Part shown: one piece after another, positions 1 through 9,436 of the stretch
Layout: every line of letters begins with the position of its first letter
How positions within the stretch are numbered: the stretch's first letter is position 1
Assembly (NCBI RefSeq): GCF_031432975.1
Contig: NZ_CP133838.1
Location: 1,364,001 to 1,428,000 of the forward strand
Origin: Buttiauxella selenatireducens
GTDB lineage: Bacteria; Pseudomonadota; Gammaproteobacteria; Enterobacterales; Enterobacteriaceae
DNA length: 64,000 bases
Reading direction: 5' to 3'
Made by a program: the position numbers and the translations under genes
The notes under the pieces: generated by a model
What the model was told of the DNA's origin: nothing
The model's database searches: none
The model's input: only the letters and a program-made list of their open reading frames with translations

Positions 1-1214
1 GCAGGGGTTAAATCACCTGGTGTCGCGCGTCCGTCAAAATCAACTTCAAAATCATCGGCAGCAAAATCAGGCGGTGATTTCCCTTCAACAAATGATGACC
101 ACTGGCGCTCAAGGTACGCGGCATTTTTCTCACACCACGGTGCGGCGGCGATATACATCACGTTGCTATCGAACTCACCCTGATGCTCATTTTCAACGGC
201 ATGAATCACATCGCAGTGCCAGAAAACGGTATCGCCCGCTTCCATATTCGGAATTGAGGAAATCCCAGTAAGTAAAAGGGGATGCCACTGTTCGTTAATA
301 GAAAGTGCACGCCCAGGTTTTGCTTCACACAACGACTCTTCAGGCACATCGTCTTGTAATGCTCGCAGCAAAATGTAAGCCATCGCGTTCGCTACCGGCA
401 GCAATGTCAGCGTGCCGCCATGCTTACGTTGTGGGCTCAGAGCCGTCCAGCCCTGGAAAGTACGGAACATAGAACAGACCGCCGGGGACGGGAATTCTCG
501 TACTTCTGTACGACCCTCTGCGGCGAACGGGTTGTACTTCTGCCACTCACCGGAGAACACATGACGGTAAACATGACGGAAATTCTCATCCAGCCAGCGT
601 TCAACAGAACCGCCATCCACATGCGGAGACAGGCCCAAAGAGTTAGAACGAGGCGGACGACGGCGGGTGCGGTCGGCATAGCTCACCACGCGATCCGGGT
701 CGAAATGCTGCTTACCGTTGCTCTCGGTTTCCCATAAATTGTTCAGGAAAACCTGCACTGCTTTCATCCGTGCATGTTGGCGTGCTTCGACCTGTGGCTT
801 CGACCAATAAATGCCATAGATTTGCGGCTTACTTGCAGCAAGTGTGCCGAAATAGTTGTCTTCTGCCGCATTTTTCAATTTCTCGACGAAGTTATTTCGC
901 TCCAGATAATTCCCGACTTCCTCATTCCAGGCTTGAGCCTGAGCCTGTGGGAACACGCCTTTGACAGTGCAGCAGCCGCGCTGGCGAATCAGCGCCTTTT
1001 GTTGCTCGCTCACGCGATGATTCACAATGTCGTCGGCGTTAATCTGCGGCACAGGATTTTCACCGCGATCCATTTCAGCGCGAATTTCTGCAATCTGGCG
1101 CTTCATATCGCTTTCGAGTTGTTCAAAAGCGGCTTTGTAGCCAGGCAGCTCGTGGCGAAGTTTTTGTTTTATCTCACGGATAGCACGCGGTACGTCATCA
1201 ATGTGTAGGGTCAT
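1..1214 (-). CDS. ybiU: YbiU-like DUF1479 Fe(II)/2-oxoglutarate-type dioxygenase (partial)
   Basis: The gene reads leftward and leaves the window at position 1, so the C-terminal end (a few dozen residues, judging by E. coli YbiU at about 421 aa) is missing. I translated 404 residues by hand. They follow E. coli YbiU closely through blocks such as [30 protein letters not shown] and NEQWHPLL. The iron-binding facial triad of this superfamily is visible as HVD (His198, Asp200) and a distal His in WHCDVIH (about residue 338). The start is ATG at 1214, with GGAG about seven bases upstream. The substrate of this family is unknown, so only the fold and cofactor class can be inferred. It is divergent from alaC. 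Confidence 0.93.
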   Translation of the reverse strand, partial: MTLHIDDVPRAIREIKQKLRHELPGYKAAFEQLESDMKRQIAEIRAEMDRGENPVPQINADDIVNHRVSEQQKALIRQRGCCTVKGVFPQAQAQAWNEEVGNYLERNNFVEKLKNAAEDNYFGTLAASKPQIYGIYWSKPQVEARQHARMKAVQVFLNNLWETESNGKQHFDPDRVVSYADRTRRRPPRSNSLGLSPHVDGGSVERWLDENFRHVYRHVFSGEWQKYNPFAAEGRTEVREFPSPAVCSMFRTFQGWTALSPQRKHGGTLTLLPVANAMAYILLRALQDDVPEESLCEAKPGRALSINEQWHPLLLTGISSIPNMEAGDTVFWHCDVIHAVENEHQGEFDSNVMYIAAAPWCEKNAAYLERQWSSFVEGKSPPDFAADDFEVDFDGRATPGDLTP

Positions 1215-1458
1215 GGTAGGGCTCCACGTCATCGGGAATCAAAGTTATTGGTTTGTTGCGACACGGTTAATGTAATTCAGTTTAATCAAACAAAATAGGG
1301 ATAAGCTTCAAATGAAGCTTCCTCTTTTATGGGGAGTTAAAAATATTTCTCTTTCCCTCTCGACAGATGATTTTTATTCAGGCTATTTTCTAAGCAAGCC
1401 ACATCGCGTGGCAGCGTCGCTCGGACGGTCCGGGCGCTCACGTTAATCTGAGGAATTT
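1215..1458. promoter_or_regulatory. Divergent ybiU/alaC intergenic region with 18-bp palindrome
   Basis: This 244-bp gap separates two genes that start away from each other, so it must hold both promoters. It contains the perfect palindrome AAGCTTCA-AA-TGAAGCTT at 1303-1320, a shape expected of a dimeric repressor or activator site. A second G+C-rich patch lies just ahead of alaC near 1410-1440. I cannot assign a regulator. Confidence 0.5.
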
Positions 1459-2661
1459 ATGGCTGACTCCAGTCCAAAACGTCGTTTTTCGCGTATCGAT
1501 CGTCTCCCGCCGTATGTGTTTAATATCACCGCTGAACTGAAAATGGCGGCTCGTCGCCGTGGCGAAGATATTATCGATTTCAGTATGGGCAATCCTGATG
1601 GCCCGACTCCACCGCATATCGTTGAAAAACTCTGCACGGTTGCGCAGCGCGAAGACACGCACGGTTACTCCACCTCCCGAGGCATTCCGCGCTTACGTCG
1701 CGCAATTTCTCGCTGGTACAAAGATCGCTACGACGTTGAAATCGATCCCGAGAGTGAAGCGATTGTCACCATTGGTTCGAAAGAAGGCCTGGCGCACTTG
1801 ATGCTGGCAACCCTCGACCACGGCGACACCGTACTGGTGCCAAACCCAAGCTACCCGATTCATATTTACGGTGCGGTTATCGCCGGGGCGCAAGTGCGCT
1901 CAGTGCCGCTGGTGGAAGGCGTTGATTTCTTTGCCGAGCTGGAACGTGCGATCCGTGAAAGCTATCCGAAACCGAAAATGATGATCCTCGGCTTCCCGTC
2001 GAACCCAACCGCGCAGTGCGTGGAGCTGGAATTTTTCGAAAGGGTAGTGGCGCTGGCAAAACAGTACGACGTGCTGGTGGTGCATGATTTGGCCTATGCC
2101 GACATTGTTTATGATGGCTGGAAAGCCCCGTCAATTATGGAAGTGCCCGGCGCACGCGATGTCGCCGTTGAATTCTTCACCCTGTCGAAAAGTTACAACA
2201 TGGCAGGCTGGCGCATTGGTTTTATGGTCGGCAACAAAGAGCTGGTGAATGCGTTGGCACGAATCAAAAGCTACCACGACTACGGCACCTTTACGCCACT
2301 GCAAGTCGCGGCGATTGCGGCACTCGAAGGTGACCAGCAATGTGTGCGTGATATTGCTGAACAGTACAAACGTCGCCGTGATGTATTAGTAAAAGGCTTG
2401 CACGAAGCGGGTTGGATGGTGGAATGCCCGAAAGCGTCGATGTATGTGTGGGCGAAAATTCCAGAAAAATATGCGGCGATGGGGTCGCTGGAGTTTGCTA
2501 AAAAACTGCTTCAGGAGGCGAAGGTGTGTGTCTCGCCGGGTGTGGGTTTTGGTGACTACGGTGACACCCATGTGCGCTTCGCATTAATTGAAAACCGCGA
2601 TCGCATCCGGCAGGCCGTGCGTGGTATTAAAGCGATGTTTCGTACTGATGGCGTTATTTGA
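1459..2661 (+). CDS. alaC: Alanine transaminase AlaC
   Basis: AlaC is a cytoplasmic fold-type I PLP aminotransferase that makes alanine from pyruvate and glutamate; it is one of the main alanine-forming transaminases in E. coli. The 400-aa product matches E. coli AlaC (YfdZ, about 412 aa) nearly residue for residue. Conserved blocks include [20 protein letters not shown] at the N terminus, [10 protein letters not shown], and [14 protein letters not shown], which holds the PLP lysine at about residue 244. The C terminus stops at FRTDGVI and lacks the roughly 12-residue tail of the E. coli protein, which lies beyond the catalytic core. The start ATG follows TGAGGAATTT, an acceptable ribosome site. 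As in E. coli, ypdK lies downstream. Confidence 0.97.
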   Translation: MADSSPKRRFSRIDRLPPYVFNITAELKMAARRRGEDIIDFSMGNPDGPTPPHIVEKLCTVAQREDTHGYSTSRGIPRLRRAISRWYKDRYDVEIDPESEAIVTIGSKEGLAHLMLATLDHGDTVLVPNPSYPIHIYGAVIAGAQVRSVPLVEGVDFFAELERAIRESYPKPKMMILGFPSNPTAQCVELEFFERVVALAKQYDVLVVHDLAYADIVYDGWKAPSIMEVPGARDVAVEFFTLSKSYNMAGWRIGFMVGNKELVNALARIKSYHDYGTFTPLQVAAIAALEGDQQCVRDIAEQYKRRRDVLVKGLHEAGWMVECPKASMYVWAKIPEKYAAMGSLEFAKKLLQEAKVCVSPGVGFGDYGDTHVRFALIENRDRIRQAVRGIKAMFRTDGVI

Positions 2662-2707
2662 CGACATTAAGTCAATAAAAACAACGTGTTGCTTGTAAGC
2701 TAAATCA

Positions 2708-2734
2708 TTCGAGTTGCAGACATTGCAACTCGAA
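2708..2734. repeat. Perfect 11-bp inverted repeat between alaC and ypdK
   Basis: The arms TTCGAGTTGCA and TGCAACTCGAA are separated by five bases. No T-run follows on either strand, so it is a poor intrinsic terminator. The core ATTCGAGTTGC recurs at 24954-24964 in the catB-catA gap, which suggests a dispersed repeat unit of the kind found after enterobacterial genes. Confidence 0.6.
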
Positions 2735-2749
2735 GTATGACCGGTAAGG

Positions 2750-2824
2750 TTATTCAACCATCATCACAAACGTACCCACCCAAACCAACAAAATGAATGA
2801 CAACCCCATCATGAAATATTTCAC
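2750..2824 (-). CDS. ypdK: YpdK-like 24-residue membrane protein
   Basis: Reading the minus strand from GTG at 2824 gives a 24-residue peptide, VKYFMMGLSFILLVWVGTF followed by VMMVE and TAA. It aligns along its length with the E. coli small membrane protein YpdK (MKYFFMGISFMVIVWAGTF...), which is also encoded next to alaC. The peptide is essentially one transmembrane helix. A GGAG motif lies nine bases upstream of the GTG, which supports translation. The gene is convergent with alaC. Its role is unknown; E. coli YpdK is one of the detected membrane small proteins. Sequence similarity plus conserved position makes the call reasonably safe despite the size. Confidence 0.8.
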   Translation of the reverse strand: MKYFMMGLSFILLVWVGTFVMMVE

Positions 2825-3193
2825 GTTACATTGCTCCGCGCGTTCGTCCGCGCAATTTTGCTAAAGAATTCAGTATAGAAACAGGGAATCGCCATTTGGG
2901 ATTTTTGGGATTAATTCCATAAGCTGTGGCCGTTCCATATTGTTAACCGTTGCCGAACCCCGGGTTCGACGGCGCTAATGTACTCTCCCTGGAAGGCGGA
3001 ATACAAGGGGCGGAAATCGGTAGTGGCAATCATTTTTTAAACTTTACAATTTAAGCAGCGATAAAATAATAAACCTTTTGAATTAAAAGGGTTTTTTATC
3101 AAGTGAAAAGACTGTGGCGCAGATGAAAAAACGTTGTTGCGAGGCGAATTCTTTGCGAAATAACAGGCCCAAAAGAGCCTGTTAACGTGGAGA
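2825..3193. other. Intergenic stretch with no convincing gene
   Basis: I see no supported coding region here. It should include the ypdK promoter. Near 3072-3098 there is an imperfect AACCTTTT/AAAAGGGTT hairpin followed by six T residues, which could act as a weak rightward terminator. Confidence 0.4.
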
Positions 3194-3397
3194 TTATTTG
3201 GTTGCGTTGGTGGCGTTTTCCATCGCCTGCTTCATTGCGGCGTTATTGATTGAGTTCTGACGATTCTGTTCAGCAAGGTAACAGGTATCTTTGCTGATTC
3301 CCTGTGCCTGGCAATCTGCCTGGCGTTGTGCCGAAGTGCTGCAACCTACCAATGTTCCAACCATACTCACTACCATCATTAACATTATTTTTTTCAT
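3194..3397 (-). CDS. Small lipoprotein of unknown function
   Basis: The 67-residue product starts with a classical lipoprotein signal (MKKIMLMMVVSMVGTLVGC); Cys19 is the expected lipidation site in the lipobox LVGC. The mature part is about 49 residues, polar and alanine- and asparagine-rich, with two further cysteines (near ADCQ and KDTCY) that could form a disulfide. Export and outer- or inner-membrane anchoring are inferred from the signal. I do not recognise the family or function. The gene stands alone between ypdK and the fimbrial locus. Confidence 0.75.
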   Translation of the reverse strand: MKKIMLMMVVSMVGTLVGCSTSAQRQADCQAQGISKDTCYLAEQNRQNSINNAAMKQAMENATNATK

Positions 3398-4327
3398 TGC
3401 TGTTTAATCCAAAATAGAAAAGTCACCGCCGAAGCGAACTGCCGTTATCAGGCGGAACGCATAATCCACCATTTTTAGTATGGGTAAATTAGGAAAATGC
3501 TTAATCATTGATTTGTTCAATGGTTCGCAGCAAAAATACTTCTAAGAGCAGCAAGGCTACCAGGGCCACGCTATAGAGACGGCAAGCTTTTGGGGTAGGG
3601 GATTCCTGCGCGGGTGTTGTCGGTTTTTCTCGGACTTCTTTAATGAGATTCGCCTTGCAAACGGCGGTCACTCTCTGGCTCTGGATGACGCAAGGTTCAA
3701 CCGACTGACGACGACCTGAAAATCACCATCCGGCAATTTGTCTATTTGGTCGAATGGCTGGCGAACCGTAAACCTGATGTTTATACACCTCTAATCTAAA
3801 TAAGCCGGTTAAATATAAACCATAAAGAAGAGGATAAATTGTTATTTTCGAAGGAGGGGGGTGGTGAAATCATTTTCTCTTAAGAATCATCTGAAGGTGC
3901 TGTATTTATTTATATAATGTTGATTGTTCATCTTACGTAATGCCCTGGTTAGGCAGTTTATGTGTTTATAAATTGTTAAATGGCGTCAATAAATTATCGT
4001 GTATAGGCGGATATAGTGATGATTATTATTTCTTAATTAATAAATAAGCCATATGCATTTATGTCTAACTGATTGGTTTATTTGCTTTTTGTGTTTTTTT
4101 TCATATTCTCCCCCTCTTCCATATTTCTAAGTAGATACGGTATAGTCTTCGAACGGAATATATCTCTTCGCTGACAGTAAACCTGATGGTTACATCGCCG
4201 GTTCTTAAAAAGATATCTTTCATCTATAAATCAATTTAAATGACTTGAGTTGGTTTCATTTTAACACAATAAAAAACCACATCAAAATATTGGATGTGGA
4301 AATCTCTACCCATAAGGAAATATATCA
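3398..4327. promoter_or_regulatory. Long A+T-rich upstream region of the fimbrial operon
   Basis: The gap is 930 bp. The left third contains a decayed or very small reading frame (listed separately). The right part from about 3800 is strongly A+T-rich, typical of fimbrial promoters silenced by H-NS, and should hold the promoter of the pilin operon. I see no invertible element with clear inverted repeats and no recombinase gene like fimB or fimE, so phase switching by DNA inversion is not supported. Confidence 0.4.
3501..3671 (-). CDS. Possible tail-anchored small protein or gene remnant
   Basis: A minus-strand frame ending at 3501 encodes about 56 residues from a GTG at 3671, or about 73 residues if read back to the preceding stop. 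It has a polar N-terminal half with a proline-rich linker (KPTTPAQESPTPK) followed by one strong hydrophobic helix (VALVALLLLEVFLL) and a short charged tail. There is no ATG and no good ribosome site. It may be the 3' remnant of a larger gene. I do not recognise it. Confidence 0.25.
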   Translation of the reverse strand: MTAVCKANLIKEVREKPTTPAQESPTPKACRLYSVALVALLLLEVFLLRTIEQIND

Positions 4328-4894
4328 ATGTCTTTCAATAAAGGTTTAATCGCTTTGGCTTTATCTGCAATGGCTTTCTCTTCAATGAGCATGGCTGCTG
4401 AAACATATGGTAAGAGCACTGGTACTGTTGATTTTACCGGTAATATTGTGAATACCCCATGTGCAATTACGACTGCCAATCAGAGTCTGAAAGTGGATAT
4501 GGGTAATATCCGTGCTTCTGACTTTGCGGCAGGGGTAGGTACTGCTGATAGCCACGCTGATAGACAATTTGTCATTGTTCTGAGTGACTGTACTGTTTTA
4601 GCCGATCCGATTAAAGCAACCGTCACCTTTGGTGGCCTACGTGCTAAAGGTGACAAAGCTCTGGCTACTGGTACAGGTGACGATGTGTCTGGACAGCCTA
4701 CTGCGCAAGGTGTTGGTATTCAGATTGTAGATCAAGCGAGTGGTACTGATCTGGCCATGGCTACTGCCTCCACTGCCGTTCCTATCACCAATACAGAAAT
4801 GCAGCTGTTCTACGGTGCTCATTACGTTTCTGTTGGTGATGTAAAACCAGGCGTGGCTAACGGCCATGCTACTTTCTCAGTTGCTTATAACTAA
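4328..4894 (+). CDS. Major fimbrial subunit (type 1/FimA-like pilin)
   Basis: The 188-residue product has a signal peptide ending in SMAA-ET, then a pilin domain of about 165 residues with the two cysteines (CAI and SDCTV) that form the conserved disulfide of chaperone-usher pilins. The C terminus VAYN carries the penultimate aromatic residue recognised by the chaperone. It would be exported by Sec and polymerised into the fimbrial rod by donor-strand exchange. A ribosome site (AAGGAAAT) precedes the ATG. It is the first gene of the operon and is followed by a hairpin that probably limits read-through, which fits a highly expressed structural subunit. Confidence 0.93.
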   Translation: MSFNKGLIALALSAMAFSSMSMAAETYGKSTGTVDFTGNIVNTPCAITTANQSLKVDMGNIRASDFAAGVGTADSHADRQFVIVLSDCTVLADPIKATVTFGGLRAKGDKALATGTGDDVSGQPTAQGVGIQIVDQASGTDLAMATASTAVPITNTEMQLFYGAHYVSVGDVKPGVANGHATFSVAYN

Positions 4895-4927
4895 TTAATT
4901 GATTTTTTAGTCACTTTAATTAGCTAA

Positions 4928-4963
4928 ACAACGGTGTTATTTGAAATAGCACCGTTGTCTTTT
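4928..4963 (+). terminator. Intercistronic hairpin after the major pilin gene
   Basis: ACAACGGTG and CACCGTTGT form a nine-pair stem, extended by TATT/AATA pairing toward the loop and followed by CTTTT. It lies between the pilin and chaperone genes. In fimbrial operons such structures act as attenuators or RNA stabilisers that keep pilin expression above that of the assembly genes. Confidence 0.75.
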
Positions 4964-5004
4964 AACTGATTATTTATTCCAATGTTAATTAAAGGTTTTG
5001 TTTC

Positions 5005-5694
5005 ATGAAAAAGCTCACTCTTCTTTCAGTATTATTTTCCATGGTTGTTTCTCCTGCAGTATTAGCTGCGGAAACAGGGGGTATCGCCGTTGGAGCAACA
5101 CGTGTCATCTATAATGCTGACAGTAGGGAAGCCTCATTAGCCGTTATTAACCATAGCGGAGCTCAGTATTTTTTAATTCAGTCCTGGGTTGATGACAGCG
5201 CTGGAAGTAAAAAAGTTCCGTTCACCATTACGCCACCACTTTTCCGTCTGAACGCCAATAAAGAAAATATGTTGCGTATTATAAAAAGCGGCGAAGGATT
5301 ACCGCAGGATCGTGAATCCGTCTATTGGGTGAACGTGAAGGCCATTCCACCTGCACCAGAAGGCGACGGGCAGAATACATTACAGTTGGCGGTGAAAACC
5401 CGCATAAAAATGTTCTATCGTCCAAAAGGTTTGCCGGGAAATGCAGCCGAAACGCCTAAGAAACTGGAATGGCATCAGCAAGGCGATGATCTGGTTGTGA
5501 AAAACCCAACCGCTTATTCTGCATCGTTTAATAATCTTACTGTTGACGGTAAAGAAGTCAAAGACGCTAACCTGGTCCTCCCACAAAGTGAAGTCCATTA
5601 CAAATTAAATTCTGCTCACGCCAGCAAAGTAGCCTACAAATGCATTAATGATTTCGGCGGACTGACTGATGAAATTTCTAGCTCGGTGAATTAA
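5005..5694 (+). CDS. Periplasmic fimbrial chaperone (PapD/FimC family)
   Basis: The 229-residue protein starts with a signal peptide (cut near VLAAE). Two immunoglobulin-like domains follow. The family signatures are present: an Arg in the first strand (GATRVIY), a Lys in LAVKTRIKMFYRP (the pair that anchors a pilin C terminus), and the alternating hydrophobic G1 strand. It folds and caps pilin subunits in the periplasm and delivers them to the usher. It sits 110 bp after the pilin gene and just before the usher, the standard order. A cysteine appears near the C terminus (KCIND) without an obvious partner. Confidence 0.95.
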   Translation: MKKLTLLSVLFSMVVSPAVLAAETGGIAVGATRVIYNADSREASLAVINHSGAQYFLIQSWVDDSAGSKKVPFTITPPLFRLNANKENMLRIIKSGEGLPQDRESVYWVNVKAIPPAPEGDGQNTLQLAVKTRIKMFYRPKGLPGNAAETPKKLEWHQQGDDLVVKNPTAYSASFNNLTVDGKEVKDANLVLPQSEVHYKLNSAHASKVAYKCINDFGGLTDEISSSVN

Positions 5695-5714
5695 TAGTAT
5701 CTCTTGTTTAGGCT

Positions 5715-8395
5715 ATGGTAAAAATAATGATCTCAGAAAATAAGCACAAGCTAAATAATGCAGGGAAATCGCGCCTATTATCTGAGGTGGCATCACCACA
5801 TTATTTTAAACTAAAACTATTGGCATTGCTCATTGGTTACTCTGGACTGAGTTTTGCTGACCCTAGTTTTAACCCTGCACTGCTGGATACTTTAGAATCC
5901 GGAGAGGTGTCTGACCTTTCAGTATTTACCAAAGGGAACAGCCAGGCACCCGGCAAATACACCGTCGATATTTTTGTGAATAATTCACCCGTCGATCATA
6001 AAGAAGTCACTTTTTATGCCGATAAGGATAATATCAACCCAGAAGGCAGCGGGCTGATTCCTTGCCTGACTTTGGATGAATTAAAACAGTACGGTGTAAA
6101 GCTTGACGCCTTTCCTGAATTAGCCGCACTGGCTAAAGCGGCCAGTGAACAAAAAGAATCCTCCGAGTCTGCTGTGACCACCGGAAGTGGGAATGCAGCA
6201 ACAGCGGCTGCCGAGGAATGTGTTAATTTTCTTACAATCATTCCGTCATCTTCTGCGGTATTTGAATTTGATAAACAAGCATTAAACCTCAGCTTTCCTC
6301 AGGCGGCGATTTCTCAGTCTGCGCGCGGTTACGTTGACCCTGCACTCTGGGATGAGGGTATTAATGCGCTGATGATGGACTACAACTTCACCGGTTCTAA
6401 CAGCACCAATAAGTATGATGGTTCTGAAAAATCTCATGATGACAGCTATTACCTGAGTTTACGTAATGGCATTAATCTGGGGCCATGGCGTCTGCGTAAT
6501 TATTCAACCCTCAATGACAATAACGGCAACCGTGAATGGGAGAACATTAATACTTATTTGCAGCGCAGTATTATTCCGCTTAAATCCCAGCTAACGATAG
6601 GCGATGGTAATTCCGGCAGTGACGTTTTCGACAGTGCGCAATATCGTGGTGCGCAGATTGCCTCTGACGACCAAATGCTGCCAGACAGCCAGCAGGGGTT
6701 TGCCCCTGTCGTGCGTGGTATTGCCAAAACCAATGCCCAGGTCACCATCAAGCAAAACGGTTATACCATCTATCAGAGCTATGTCTCACCGGCGCGTTTG
6801 AAATTAACGATCTCTACGCCAGCGGCGACAGCGGTGACCTTGATATCACCATTAAAGAAGAAGATGGCAGCACGCAGCACTTTATTCAGCCCTTTTCCGC
6901 AGTGCCTATTCTACAGCGTGAAGGGCACCTGAAATATAGCCTGACGGCAGGGCAATACCGTGGTGGATACGGCGGGGGAGATAAACCTAACTTTGGTCAG
7001 TTAACCTTAATTCGCGGTTTTTCACACGGCGTTACGCTGTATGGCGGCGCTCAAGGGAGCAAGGACTATATGTCTGCGGCTCTCGGTCTTGGTAAGAACA
7101 TCGGTGATTTTGGTGCGGTGTCTGTCGACGTCACTCAGGCCAAAACAGACCTGCCTGCGGGCGAAACGTCTAAAGGGCAGTCGTACCGTTTCCTGTACGC
7201 AAAATCGTTTATCGACTCGGGAACCGACTTCCGTCTGCTGGGCTACCGCTATTCAACCAGCGGTTTCTATACCATGCAGGAAGCCGTGGATATGAATAAT
7301 CAGGATACCGACGACACTGATTACAACCGTAGCCACCATAAACGCAGCCAGGTGCAAGGGTCTATCACCCAGTCGATGCCCGATAACTGGGGGGCGTTCT
7401 ATTTTTCTGCCAGTTTGCAGGATTATTGGGGCGTGACTGGCAAAGAGAAAACCCTGCAGACCGGTTACAACAATAACTGGAACAGCATCAGTTATAACGT
7501 TGCGGTCAGTCAAACCAGTAACCCTGATGAACCGACAGATACGCTGGTTTCTTTTAATATCTCGGTGCCGCTGGACAGGTTTATGAAGGGGGCTTATGCC
7601 ACTTACGGTATAAACCACGACAGCGATGGTCACGTGACACAACAGGCGGGTATGAGTGGCCAGACAACGGACCAGAGACTCGACTATAGCCTCAACGCCA
7701 ATACCGGTAACCAGGGTGATAGTACGGGCGGCAGCGCCAGCCTGAACTACCGTGGCGATCACGGAAACAGCAACGTGGGTTACAGCTATTCGCAAGATTC
7801 CCAACGCTTGAACTACGGGTTATCCGGCGGCGTGATTGCTCACGCGCATGGTGTCACGTTCTCCCAGCCATTGGGTGAAACCATGGTACTGGTTGAAGCA
7901 CCGGGTGCCAGTGGCGTGGAAACCACTAACGACAGTACGGTCGGCACCGATTTCCGCGGCTACGCATTATTGCCTTATGTCACACCGTATCGCCGCACCA
8001 GCGTGGGGCTGGATACCACAACGATTGGCAGCAACGTGGATATTAGCGACAACATTAAAGATGTGATCCCCACTCGCGGGGCGGTCGTGCGTGCAAAATT
8101 CAATACTCATGTCGGCTACCGGGCATTAATGACGTTGATTCGCCAGGACGGCAAGCCCGTTCCGTTTGGTGCCACGGTGTCGCAACTGGCCAGCGAACAA
8201 GAAGACGAGAATACGGCGATTGTCGGCGACGGCGGTGAAACCTACCTCAGCGGCTTGCCCGCAGAAGGGAAGCTGATCGCGTCCTGGGGTAAGCAAGGTA
8301 GCCAGAAATGTGTGGTGACTTACAAACTGAATATCACCAAAGAAGATACTTCTTTAATGACCCTCCAGGCAAAATGCCTGCCTGGGCAGGAGTGA
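5715..8395 (+). pseudogene. Fimbrial outer-membrane usher, interrupted by a single-base frameshift
   Basis: Two overlapping frames together encode one usher of about 893 residues. The first (5715-6932) covers the signal peptide (cleavage near SFADPSFN), the N-terminal substrate-binding domain and the start of the barrel with the plug. The second (open from before 6902 to 8395) continues with the barrel and the C-terminal domains. At 6790-6792 the read is tcaccGGcgcg; one extra G would restore the usher sequence as SPGAFEINDLYASG. The first frame instead runs into unrelated residues and stops at 6934. As read, the fimbria could not be secreted through this usher. Sequencing error, true decay and slippage-based switching are all possible. 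The downstream half shows no other damage. Confidence 0.88.
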
Positions 8396-8405
8396 AATAA
8401 AGAAT

Positions 8406-9434
8406 ATGAATAAATTGAAATATTGGATAGTCACTGCGGTGGGTGCCATGGTACTGATGTTTACCCAGATGACATATGCAGGTATGTGTCAGGGAAACCC
8501 AGATCCCAAATATAATATTACACCGGTACATATATCAGGGGTTATTAACCTCCACATTTCAAAATATGGTGTGAACTATCCCCTTCAGAGAGGGGATTAC
8601 AGTTTTGAATCGGCATTTGGTCAGATGGGATGTTTGAAGGCCTTCAGTGGAATTAAAATAACGGGTTCTAAATCATTAATTAAAGCGGTGGATATACAGG
8701 GGAACGATGCATGGAAGTTACCCATGACGCCACAAGAAGGTGTTCAGCCACAGTTCGCCATTGAACCGGGAATAAGGCTGGGTACACAAATAACTCCCCT
8801 ATACGCGGATGGTATTGATACATCCATACAAGGAATCCGTAGTGTTTCTAGTGCTTATAATATTTCACTCGTGACGATATCAGACCTCTTTGCTCCAACC
8901 AGCAAAAGCAGCATGACGTACACCGTCCCCGATCCGGTGGCGTACGTCAGCGTTGGCGCCGAAAACTATTCGATAGATTACCCGGCAATTTATCTGGATA
9001 GTTTTACAGTGACTTACACGGAAACCTCGTGCGGAATAAAATCAAAGCAGGGTTCAGTGATTAACTGGCCTGCGTTATATAAAACAGACATCGTGAATGG
9101 TACAGCGGAATCCAAACCTTATAGTCTGTCATTGATTTGTGGTAACGAATCAGACCCTGCGTTACCTGTCAATATTAGCTTTACTTCCACCCATGGTTTT
9201 GCCGATGCGGCCAACGGTATTGTGAAAACTAATCTGGCTAATTTAGGTTTGAAACTTTCATGGGTGAATCCAGCACTGACTCCATTGGCATTGGATCAGG
9301 TTAATAAAAGTATGTTAGCCGGTGTCGGTGATTATTCTGTTCTGGCAAAACCGGTCAAATTATCCAAATCGACGGATACGCTTCAGAGTGGCCAGTTTGA
9401 TACCACTGTTACCATGAATATAGAGTTTCAATAG
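8406..9434 (+). CDS. Fimbrial tip adhesin (two-domain, FimH-like layout)
   Basis: The product has 342 residues, much longer than the pilins in the same operon. A signal peptide (cut near TYAGM) precedes an N-terminal domain of about 190 residues with two cysteines (GMCQ and MGCLK). A C-terminal pilin domain follows from about residue 200, with cysteines in ETSCG and LICGN and the ending MNIEFQ. This layout (lectin-like domain, then pilin domain) is that of tip adhesins such as FimH. The N-terminal domain does not obviously match FimH, so the ligand is unknown. The position after the usher and before the minor pilins supports the call. Confidence 0.82.
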   Translation: MNKLKYWIVTAVGAMVLMFTQMTYAGMCQGNPDPKYNITPVHISGVINLHISKYGVNYPLQRGDYSFESAFGQMGCLKAFSGIKITGSKSLIKAVDIQGNDAWKLPMTPQEGVQPQFAIEPGIRLGTQITPLYADGIDTSIQGIRSVSSAYNISLVTISDLFAPTSKSSMTYTVPDPVAYVSVGAENYSIDYPAIYLDSFTVTYTETSCGIKSKQGSVINWPALYKTDIVNGTAESKPYSLSLICGNESDPALPVNISFTSTHGFADAANGIVKTNLANLGLKLSWVNPALTPLALDQVNKSMLAGVGDYSVLAKPVKLSKSTDTLQSGQFDTTVTMNIEFQ

Positions 9435-9436
9435 AT

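Noticed and set aside
3800-4327. Invertible fim-type switch ahead of the pilin gene
   Set aside because: No matching inverted repeats bracket the promoter and no tyrosine recombinase gene is nearby.
7253-7804. Long antisense frame of 183 codons within the usher
   Set aside because: It is the mirror of a strongly conserved usher coding region; its composition reflects the opposite strand.
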